DNA of 10,999 bases, from the NCBI GenBank assembly GCA_028290125.1, contig JAQGKM010000179.1, forward strand, positions 1 through 10,999, given 5' to 3'. Position 1 is the stretch's first letter; the number at the start of each line of letters is the position of its first letter. The notes under the pieces are model-generated. The model had not been told where the DNA came from and made no database searches. It saw nothing but the letters and a program-made list of their open reading frames with translations. Of this stretch, positions 1 through 6,051 are shown in pieces. Source of the DNA: Hyphomicrobiales bacterium. Lineage in GTDB: Bacteria > Pseudomonadota > Alphaproteobacteria > Rhizobiales > Beijerinckiaceae. Position numbers and translations under genes: made by a program.

Positions 1-683
1 TAGGTTTCCGACTCCGGCGTGCCCGGGACGAAAGCCCGCTCCATGCGCGCGACGGCGCGATCGCGATCCTCCGGATGGATGAGCGAAAGTGCGCGGTCGA
101 GCGCGATCTCGGGTTCCGGCGTCAGGCCGAACAGGGCCCAGCAGCGCGCATCCCACTTCAGTTCGTGCGTGAGCGGGCGCACTTCCCAGAGCCCGAGTTG
201 AGCCGCCTCGATCGACAGGCGCGACGAAAGCTCGCTCTGGCGCAGGGCTTCCTCGGTGCGCAGCTGCGTCACGCGCACGCGCGCCTGGTCGAGCGCGCGC
301 CTGACGGCGGTGCCGACGCGGGCGAGGTTTCGCTTGAGGACGTAATCGGTCGCGCCGCGCTTCAGCGCATTGGTGGCGAATTCCTCGCCGACCACGCCCG
401 ACACGAAAATGACCGGCGTATCGGGCTGCAGTCCGGCCGCGAGAGCCAGCGCCGACAGGCCGTCGAAGTCAGGCAGCGAATAATCGGCGATGATCAGGTC
501 GATCGGCCCGGACTGCAGCGCCGCCAGGAAGTCGCGCCGGTTGGCGACGCGTTCGATGGCGAAGCGCAGATCCGTCTTGGACAAATGCGCCGCGAGCAGC
601 TCGGCGTCGAGTTCGCTGTCCTCCAGCAGGAGGATGCGCACGTCGCGCTGTTCGCCCTGCGGAGCGGGAACGTCGTCACGCAT
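1..683 (-). CDS. REC-PAS signalling protein (probable sensor kinase or hybrid regulator), 3' end outside window
   Basis: This is the fourth gene of the phytochrome operon. It is read leftward and cut by the window edge after 227 codons. Residues about 15-125 form a receiver domain: acidic pair E21/D22, phospho-acceptor D67 in the segment IIADYSLPDFDG, S95 at the conserved Ser/Thr position, and K117. A helical linker follows (about 126-150), then the beginning of a PAS fold (about 151-227) with WEVRP and HPEDRDRAV segments, typical of PAS domains in histidine kinases. The start at 683 is preceded by GGGAGG (692-697) with an 8-base spacer, and it overlaps the stop of the preceding receiver gene by 8 bp (ATGCGTGA). 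The family suggests a kinase or other output domain lies beyond the edge, but none is visible. A role in a relay downstream of the phytochrome is inferred from the coupling. Confidence 0.82.
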   Translation of the reverse strand, partial: MRDDVPAPQGEQRDVRILLLEDSELDAELLAAHLSKTDLRFAIERVANRRDFLAALQSGPIDLIIADYSLPDFDGLSALALAAGLQPDTPVIFVSGVVGEEFATNALKRGATDYVLKRNLARVGTAVRRALDQARVRVTQLRTEEALRQSELSSRLSIEAAQLGLWEVRPLTHELKWDARCWALFGLTPEPEIALDRALSLIHPEDRDRAVARMERAFVPGTPESET

Positions 684-1128
684 TCGCGCGGCCTCCCGGC
701 GGCGGCTCGTTGAGAATCGCCCAGAACATGCCGAGATCCTGGATCGCCTCGAAGAAGGCGTTGAAGTCGACCGGCTTCACCACGAAGGCGTTGACGCCCA
801 GCTCGTAGCTGCGCAACAGGTCGCGCTCCTCGCGCGACGAGGTCAGCATGACCACTGGGATCTGGCGCTGCTCGCTGTCGGTCTTGACCTTCTCGAGCAC
901 CTGCAGTCCGTCGACCTTCGGCAGCTTGAGATCGAGCAGCACGACGGCCGGATCGCCCGGTGGGCGCGCCGCGTGCTGGCCGCGCCGATACAGGTAATCC
1001 AGCGCCTCCGCGCCATCGCGCGCCACCACGATCTCGTTGGCGAGCTGGCATTTGGCGAGGGCCGCCAGTGTGAGTTCAAGGTCGCGGGGATTATCCTCGA
1101 CGAGGAGAATGGGGCGAAGGTCAGCCAT
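676..1128 (-). CDS. Single-domain response regulator, CheY/Rcp1-like
   Basis: A 150-residue stand-alone receiver with no DNA-binding or enzymatic output domain. Visible receiver residues are E11/D12, phospho-acceptor D66 (VVLLDLKLPKVDG), T96 (VVMLTSS) and K118 (FVVKPVDF). The short C-terminal extension (DLGMFWAILNEPP) resembles that of Rcp1-type regulators, which are the usual partners of phytochrome kinases such as cyanobacterial Cph1. The start at 1128 is chosen because AGGA lies 7 bases upstream (1136-1139) and the receiver fold begins at once (MADLRPILLVEDN). The start codon overlaps the bphP stop by 8 bp (ATGGCTGA), so translation is probably coupled and the two proteins made in parallel. 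It most likely takes phosphate from BphP directly; its target is unknown. Confidence 0.93.
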   Translation of the reverse strand: MADLRPILLVEDNPRDLELTLAALAKCQLANEIVVARDGAEALDYLYRRGQHAARPPGDPAVVLLDLKLPKVDGLQVLEKVKTDSEQRQIPVVMLTSSREERDLLRSYELGVNAFVVKPVDFNAFFEAIQDLGMFWAILNEPPPGGRANA

Positions 1129-3358
1129 GCGGTGGTCCTGCGTCGCGCGTGATCGGGCGCCTGGGAAGCGAAAAGGTGAAAGCCGCGCCGGCGTCAGGCG
1201 CGCCGCGCCCGGAAATCGTTCCGCCGTGCCGCATGACGATGCGTTTGACCAGCGCAAGGCCAATGCCCGTGCCGGGGAATTCTTCTGCGCTGTGCAGCCG
1301 CTGAAAGACGCCGAACAGCTTGTCCGAATAGTCCATCTCGAAACCGACGCCATTGTCGGCGACCGTGTAGGCGATCCTGTCGCCGTCGTCTTCCGCCGTG
1401 ATCGAGATTTCGGCGCGCGTGCGCGTCGCCGTGAACTTGATGGCGTTTTGCAGGAGGTTCTGGAAAACCTGCGTGATCATGACGGCGTCGCCGTTGGCTT
1501 GCGGCAGGTCGTCGATGCGCCACGTCACGTCGCGGCCGGCTAGCTCGGGTTCGAGCAAGCGACGGACGGACAGGACGAGCGCATTCATGTCGACAGGCTT
1601 GATCCGCAGGCTGGCGCGTCCGAGTTGCGAAAAGTTCAGCAGGTCGTCGACCAGACGCCCGGCGGCGTGCGCCGCTTCGCTGATCGTGCGCAGGTAATGC
1701 TGCGACTTGGCGTCGAGCGATTTCTCGCGGTCGGACAGGAGTTCGGCGAACCCGACGATGTGCCGGAACGGCGCGCGCAAGTCGTGCGAGATCGAATACG
1801 AGAAGGCTTCGAGCTCCTTGTTGGCGCGCTCCAGCCTATCGGTGAGTTCCGCCTTTTCTTCCGCGCCGCGCAGGATCATGTTCTGGATCGACGACCGGAA
1901 ACCGGTCGCGCTGTCGCGCTCGACATCCGTCCAGGGCAGACAGCGCTGGTGGACCTGCTCCTTCCAGAGCGCGAAAGACTGGCGCGGGTGCAGGCGTTCC
2001 TTGCCGGCCGACATCGGCTTGGTCGGGTCGCCGCTCCAGTTCACCGTGCGCACGACTTCGGGGCGGAACCAGAAGAGGTAGTCGGGCCTGATCTGGGATA
2101 TCGAAATCGCCAGCATCCCGCTGGCGCGATCAGCATATTCAGCCGCGTCGGGCCAGGTTTCGGAAAGCGAGTCGGTCGCGAAGGTCTCCTGCTGGCGCGC
2201 AAACAGGTCGGCGGCGATCCGCATGATGGCGTCGCGCGGCGGCGTCGTGCCGGCGCGGCGAATGTCCTCATGCGTGACGATGGCGGCGCCCTCCGCGCGC
2301 GTCAGCGCCATCAGGAGGTCGGACGAATGGATCAGCGCTTCTTCGAAATCCTTGTCGGAGGCCGCCATGGCGGCGAGCAGCTGCGACTCGACGCCCTTGA
2401 GCGCAAGACGCTCGGACGATCGCTCGGCGCGAAGATAGGCCTCGATCTGCAGCGACAGGATCTGGCCGAGGCTTTCGCAGGCGGCCCGGGTTTGCGGATG
2501 CACGTGCCAGGGCTCGCGTCGGTGACCGGAAATCAGCCCCCACAATTCGCCATCGACGACGAGCGACACTGACATGGACGAACCCGTGCCCATGTTGCGC
2601 ATGTATTCGAGATGGATCGGCGACACGCTGCGCAGCGAGGCGAACGACAGGTCGAGCGGTTGTCCGTCGACCGGGCTGTAGGGCGGGTCGATGGGGCAGG
2701 GCGTGTAATTCGAATCGCCGATCAGGCGGATGCGGTTGAGACGGTAGAGATCGCGCGCCTGCGGCGGAATGTCGGAAGCCGGGAATCGCAGCCCCTGATA
2801 GGACGGCAGCACGCCGTCATTATCTTCCGCGATGACGGTGCCGTGGCCGTCGTGGTCGAAGGCGTAAAGCAGGATCCGGTTGAAGCCGGTGATGGCGCGC
2901 ATGTCGGCGACAGCGGCCTGTGCGATCGCCGCGAGATCGGGCGCAGAGCGAATGCGCTCCAGAAAGCCGCGCAGTCGCGGGTAGAATCCGTCGAGCGAAA
3001 AATCCGGAGACGTGGCGGGCGGCGGCTCCAGCTCGATCACGAGTCCCTGCGGACTGCGATGCCCGGTGACGTGCAGCAGGCGCCCGGGCATGTTCGCGCG
3101 GGTGAGCAATTGCGCAGCGTCGCCGAGACGCCAACGCGAGATCTCGGCGCGGAGCTGCTGGAACTCGGGCGTCATCGAATCGGGCTCGACGCCGACGATC
3201 ATCGCGAAATTGCGGCTGCGCTGCAGGCAGGACAAGGTTTGCGGGTCGAGCACCATCAGAGCGCCATAGGGCTGGATGGCTCCGGGGATTCGGATCGGCT
3301 CGGACGCGCAGGTCTCGATCGTGGCCTCGATGGTCGCCTCGCTCACGTGGTCAGCCAT
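1121..3358 (-). CDS. bphP: Bacteriophytochrome histidine kinase (biliverdin-binding red/far-red photoreceptor)
   Basis: A 745-residue photoreceptor kinase with the standard PAS-GAF-PHY-HisKA-HATPase order. C17 near the N-terminus (ETCASEPIRIPGAIQP) is in the place of the biliverdin-linking cysteine of bacteriophytochromes. The GAF domain (about 135-310) has the PASDIP motif with D196, and H249 (SPIHLEYM) and H279 (LWGLISGH) at chromophore-pocket positions. The PHY domain (about 320-500) has the tongue motif PRQSF (458-462). The kinase half has the H-box with H525 (SYSISHDLRAP), the N-box N634/N638, G1 box D668-G672 and G2 box G696-G700, so it looks catalytically complete. The start at 3358 opens directly into the PAS region and overlaps the bphO stop by 16 bp; no well-spaced Shine-Dalgarno is seen, which fits translational coupling. 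It is cytosolic, with no membrane segment. The expected partners are the two receivers downstream. Confidence 0.97.
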   Translation of the reverse strand: MADHVSEATIEATIETCASEPIRIPGAIQPYGALMVLDPQTLSCLQRSRNFAMIVGVEPDSMTPEFQQLRAEISRWRLGDAAQLLTRANMPGRLLHVTGHRSPQGLVIELEPPPATSPDFSLDGFYPRLRGFLERIRSAPDLAAIAQAAVADMRAITGFNRILLYAFDHDGHGTVIAEDNDGVLPSYQGLRFPASDIPPQARDLYRLNRIRLIGDSNYTPCPIDPPYSPVDGQPLDLSFASLRSVSPIHLEYMRNMGTGSSMSVSLVVDGELWGLISGHRREPWHVHPQTRAACESLGQILSLQIEAYLRAERSSERLALKGVESQLLAAMAASDKDFEEALIHSSDLLMALTRAEGAAIVTHEDIRRAGTTPPRDAIMRIAADLFARQQETFATDSLSETWPDAAEYADRASGMLAISISQIRPDYLFWFRPEVVRTVNWSGDPTKPMSAGKERLHPRQSFALWKEQVHQRCLPWTDVERDSATGFRSSIQNMILRGAEEKAELTDRLERANKELEAFSYSISHDLRAPFRHIVGFAELLSDREKSLDAKSQHYLRTISEAAHAAGRLVDDLLNFSQLGRASLRIKPVDMNALVLSVRRLLEPELAGRDVTWRIDDLPQANGDAVMITQVFQNLLQNAIKFTATRTRAEISITAEDDGDRIAYTVADNGVGFEMDYSDKLFGVFQRLHSAEEFPGTGIGLALVKRIVMRHGGTISGRGAPDAGAAFTFSLPRRPITRDAGPPHG

Positions 3359-3948
3359 CCCGTCAGCAGAACGAAGGTTTGCCGCGCGCCCGCGACGATC
3401 CGCGCCGCATCCCGCCCGCGGCCCTGCGCCTCGGCGAAGGTGCGGAAGTCGCGCCACATGCGGCCGGTCTCCTCGCGATAGGGATTGAACGACGTCAGGC
3501 CCTGCGGGGGCGTCCAGTCTTCCTGCGAAAGCGCGCGGGTGATGATCTGACCGCCGAGCGTCGAGCCTTCGAGCACGTAAAGCGAGCCGAGCGCCTCGCC
3601 GGTTTCCGCCACGCAGGATGCGGCGTCCTCGCACAGCGGCAAGGCGTCGATGGCGTCCTCGCTCAGCCCGAGTGCGCGCAGGTCGCGGCGCAGCAGCGGC
3701 AGGCGATGGCGGGCGTCCATGAAAGCGCGCAACTCGACATGCGCCGCGACAGCCGGCTCCCAGACGCGGTGGAAGCCGTAGAAGCGCGACAGGACGCGGA
3801 GGAAGCGGTCGCGCGAGAGCGGCGGAGCCAGCAGGTTCAGCGCACTTTCGAGAGCCTCATGTTGCTCGCGCGTCTGTTGCCGCAGCACGGACATAAGATC
3901 GGCGCCCGACGTCTGGGTCGGAGGGCGCCGGGTTGAAACATCATGCAT
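3343..3948 (-). CDS. bphO: Bacterial heme oxygenase (biliverdin-producing)
   Basis: A 201-residue soluble protein of the BphO/HemO family. The family opens heme to biliverdin IX-alpha with release of CO and iron; biliverdin is the chromophore of bacteriophytochromes. H30 in TREQHEALE is the likely proximal heme ligand. Residues 121-133 (GSLYVLEGSTLGG) are the family signature on the distal helix. Length fits the family (about 180-210). It is the first gene of the operon and overlaps bphP by 16 bp, a common pairing in bacteria. The start at 3948 gives a plausible but poorly supported N-terminus because no clear Shine-Dalgarno precedes it; Met19 (MSVLRQQ) is an alternative and would still leave the heme-binding core intact. 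The gene is divergent from hemA, so heme-using and heme-making genes share one intergenic region. Confidence 0.93.
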   Translation of the reverse strand: MHDVSTRRPPTQTSGADLMSVLRQQTREQHEALESALNLLAPPLSRDRFLRVLSRFYGFHRVWEPAVAAHVELRAFMDARHRLPLLRRDLRALGLSEDAIDALPLCEDAASCVAETGEALGSLYVLEGSTLGGQIITRALSQEDWTPPQGLTSFNPYREETGRMWRDFRTFAEAQGRGRDAARIVAGARQTFVLLTGWLTT

Positions 3949-4029
3949 GCACGCGCCCGCTTTGTACGAGAGGGCGCAAGATAGGCAACCGGGATTTGGC
4001 CTGCAAACGCAGCCGTAGCGAAATTTGCG

Positions 4030-4046
4030 TGAGCCTGTCAGGCTCA
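4030..4046. repeat. Perfect 17-bp palindrome, candidate operator
   Basis: TGAGCCTG-T-CAGGCTCA: two 8-bp arms around a single central base, with no mismatch. It lies 81 bp from the bphO start and 182 bp from the hemA start. The one-base centre argues against an RNA hairpin and for a site bound by a dimeric regulator. The regulator is not known. Confidence 0.5.
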
Positions 4047-4141
4047 AGTCAGGCCGGCCGGGTAGGGTTTGATGCGGACGCCACAGCCGCCGGCCCCCTG
4101 CGGCAGAAGGGAACGTTGCCATCGCCTCGCCAGAGGTGTTT

Positions 4142-4155
4142 ATGGCGCTCGCCAT
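4142..4155. repeat. Perfect 14-bp palindrome upstream of hemA
   Basis: ATGGCG-CT-CGCCAT: 6-bp arms around a two-base centre, 73 bp before the hemA start and just upstream of the weak -35 candidate at 4165. GC-rich short palindromes arise easily by chance here, so the regulatory reading is tentative. Confidence 0.3.
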
Positions 4156-4228
4156 GCCGGAACATTGGTTCGGCTCGCCAAGCCGGGGTTTAGGCCTATG
4201 CTGGCGCGCCGACCAAAGGGAGCCTGTG

Positions 4229-5584
4229 ATGAATTACGACGCCTTCTTCCTTGGGCAGATCGACGACCTCCGCCGCGAAGGTCGCTACCGCGTTTTCGCG
4301 GATCTCGAGCGCCGCGCCGGGGCTTTTCCCAAGGCGTCCTACAATGGCCCCAACGGCCGTCAGGAGATCACCGTCTGGTGCTCCAACGACTATCTCGGCA
4401 TGGGCCAGCACCCACGCGTGCTCGCCGCCATGCATGAAGCCATCGACACGGCGGGCGCGGGCGCCGGCGGCACCCGCAACATTTCCGGCACCACGCACCA
4501 GCACGTCCTGCTCGAGCGCGAGCTCGCGGACCTGCACCAGAAGGAAGCGGCGCTGCTGTTCACCTCGGGCTACGTCTCCAACTGGGCGACGCTCGGGACC
4601 CTGGCGGCGGGCATGCCGAACTGCATCGTGATCTCGGACGCCGGCAACCACGCCTCGATGATCGAGGGCGTGCGTCACTCGCGCGTCGAGAAACGCATCT
4701 TCAAGCACAACGACCCACGCGATCTCGAGCGCTGCCTCGCCGATCTCGATCCGGCCCGTCCGAAGATCGTGATGTTCGAGAGCGTCTATTCGATGGACGG
4801 CGACATCGCGCCGATCGAGGAGCTCTGCGACGTCTCGGACGCGCACAACGCCATGACCTATCTCGACGAAGTGCATGCGGTCGGCATGTATGGTCCGCGC
4901 GGCGGGGGCATCGCCGACCGTGATGGCCTCAGCCACCGTCTCACGGTCATCGAGGGAACGCTCGCCAAGGCCTATGGCGTGATGGGCGGCTACATTGCGG
5001 CCTCTGCGGCGCTTTGCGATTACGTGCGTTCGTTCTCGTCGGGCTTCATCTTCACGACGGCGCTGCCGCCGTCGCTCGCCGCGGGCGCCTGCGCATCGGT
5101 GCAGCATCTGAAGGCGTCGTCGCAGGAGCGTGCGCGTCATCAGGATCGCGTGCAGCGGCTGCGCGCCGGCCTCGACCGCGCCGGCATTCCGCATCTCGAC
5201 AATCCGAGCCATATCGTCCCGGTGATGGTGCGCGATCCCGTGCTGTGCAAGGCGATCTCCGACCGGCTCATTGAAGAGTTCGGCGCCTATATACAGCCGA
5301 TCAACTATCCCACGGTGCCACGCGGCTCCGAGCGTCTGCGCATCACGCCGTCGCCGCTTCACTCGGACGCCGACATCGACCATCTCGTCGGCGCGCTCGA
5401 CACGATCTGGACGAGCCTCGGGGTGCAGCGCGCGGTCGTCGACGCCAGCCATCCGTTGGCGCAGCTTTGCCCCGTCGTTGGCCCCATGCAGATGAACCCG
5501 GCGGACGTCGGCGTCGATCATTGCCCGTGGCTCGGCGACAAGGCCGCCTCTGCCGGCGAAGACGCCGAGGCTGTGGACGCCTGA
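4229..5584 (+). CDS. hemA: 5-aminolevulinate synthase (first step of heme synthesis, C4 pathway)
   Basis: A 451-residue PLP enzyme that condenses glycine with succinyl-CoA to 5-aminolevulinate, the rate-limiting step of tetrapyrrole synthesis in alphaproteobacteria. K247 in TLAKAYGVMGGYIA is the Schiff-base lysine; D213 and H216 (LDEVHAVG) contact the cofactor; the N-terminal core has CSNDYLGMG and GAGAGGTRNISGT. PTVPRGSERLRITPSP (361-376) is the usual C-terminal motif. The start at 4229 (MNYDAFF) is preceded by AAAGGGAG (4215-4222), 6 bases away, and matches the family N-terminus; in-frame codons upstream are not needed. The usual alphaproteobacterial enzyme ends about 400-410 residues in. 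This one has an extra tail of about 45 residues with Cys-Pro pairs at C414 and C432. The divergent bphO gene consumes its end product, heme. Confidence 0.97.
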   Translation: MNYDAFFLGQIDDLRREGRYRVFADLERRAGAFPKASYNGPNGRQEITVWCSNDYLGMGQHPRVLAAMHEAIDTAGAGAGGTRNISGTTHQHVLLERELADLHQKEAALLFTSGYVSNWATLGTLAAGMPNCIVISDAGNHASMIEGVRHSRVEKRIFKHNDPRDLERCLADLDPARPKIVMFESVYSMDGDIAPIEELCDVSDAHNAMTYLDEVHAVGMYGPRGGGIADRDGLSHRLTVIEGTLAKAYGVMGGYIAASAALCDYVRSFSSGFIFTTALPPSLAAGACASVQHLKASSQERARHQDRVQRLRAGLDRAGIPHLDNPSHIVPVMVRDPVLCKAISDRLIEEFGAYIQPINYPTVPRGSERLRITPSPLHSDADIDHLVGALDTIWTSLGVQRAVVDASHPLAQLCPVVGPMQMNPADVGVDHCPWLGDKAASAGEDAEAVDA

Positions 5585-5670
5585 GCCGATTGCGGGCTGC
5601 GCATCTGGGCGTCCGCGATCTTCTGTGTTTTCCTGCGCCTTCGCGCCCGCCAGCAAACAGGATCGTCGTC

Positions 5671-5883
5671 ATGGCCCGTCTCGGCGTCGTTCTCTGCGCA
5701 TTGTTTCTCGCAGGCTGCAACAGCGTGCTGCCCGGCATTTCCGCACCGGAAGCCAACGTCCCGATGGCGCAAGGGCAGCTAGAACCCGAGGTCGTGACCA
5801 TGGACACGACCGGAACCATCGTTCCGCCGCCGCTCGCGGATCTCGATTGCGCGCCGCGTGCGGGCGAAATCACCTGCCGGTAA
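5671..5883 (+). CDS. Small putative lipoprotein
   Basis: A 70-residue protein. A short hydrophobic leader (ARLGVVLCALF) ends in the lipobox LAGC with C16 as the lipidated cysteine, so it is probably attached to a membrane on the periplasmic side. The mature part is Pro- and acid-rich and ends with two further cysteines (C60 and C69, in ADLDC and ITCR) that could form a disulfide. AGGA (5659-5662) lies 8 bases before the ATG. It starts 86 bp after hemA in the same direction, so it could be co-transcribed, although no terminator or promoter is clear in the gap. I do not recognise a family and no function can be assigned. The lipobox makes it more credible than a chance frame. Confidence 0.7.
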   Translation: MARLGVVLCALFLAGCNSVLPGISAPEANVPMAQGQLEPEVVTMDTTGTIVPPPLADLDCAPRAGEITCR

Positions 5884-5999
5884 GGATACCATTCATTAAC
5901 CGCGCTTCGGAACCTGCGCTTAAAACTCTTCAGACATCATGTGCTTACGACGGAGCACGGGCTGAACAAAGATAGCCCGGCGGCATGATGCCAGACCGT

Positions 6000-6022
6000 C
6001 GTACTGGTGAGAGCCCAGTATG
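6000..6022 (+). promoter_or_regulatory. Hairpin in flagellin mRNA leader
   Basis: An 8-bp stem (C6000-G6007 with C6015-G6022, including one G-U pair) closes a 7-base loop TGAGAGC. It ends 29 bases before the flagellin ATG. In Caulobacter, FlbT binds the flagellin leader and controls message stability; this hairpin is a plausible analogue, by inference only. The region 5884-5999 upstream shows a repeated GCGCTT (5902-5907 and 5916-5921) but no clear sigma-28 or sigma-54 promoter. Confidence 0.4.
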
Positions 6023-6051
6023 TCCCTTCCAACAAAACGGGACAGAAGCTC

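Larger units (their letters stand above)
3949..4228. promoter_or_regulatory. Divergent bphO/hemA intergenic region
   Basis: A 280-bp spacer between divergent genes that must hold promoters for both. It contains two perfect palindromes (4030-4046 and 4142-4155), a repeated TCAGGC hexamer (4038-4043 and 4049-4054) and GGCCGGCC (4052-4059). A weak hemA promoter candidate is TTGGTT (4165-4170) with TTTAGG (4189-4194), spaced by 18 bp. A small hairpin, CGGCT/AGCCG (4171-4185), lies inside that candidate. I see no convincing FNR/FixK box (TTGAT-N4-ATCAA) and no Irr-type iron control element. Confidence 0.5.

Noticed and set aside
1625..3481. Long plus-strand frames (1625-2572 and 2612-3481) opposite bphP
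   Set aside because: Antisense shadows of a complete bacteriophytochrome; Arg-rich and without recognisable motifs.
3995..4007. TTTG-N5-CAAA resembling an FNR/FixK site between bphO and hemA
   Set aside because: The arms are only four bases and lack the TTGAT/ATCAA pattern with four-base spacing; the match is too weak.
4196..5656. 486-codon open frame on the minus strand across hemA
   Set aside because: It lies fully antisense to a clear HemA with intact catalytic residues. Its product is Arg/Ala/Val/His-rich, as expected from reading high-GC codons backwards.
5585..5670. Possible terminator after hemA
   Set aside because: Only short GC pairings such as GCGC-CTTC-GCGC are visible, with no T-run.
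5921..5947. TAAA followed about 15 bases later by GTGCTTA as a sigma-28 flagellin promoter
   Set aside because: The second element matches GCCGATAA at too few positions to call.
5982..5992. GGCAT-G-ATGCC palindrome upstream of flagellin
   Set aside because: Five-base arms only, which are frequent by chance; kept out of the feature list.
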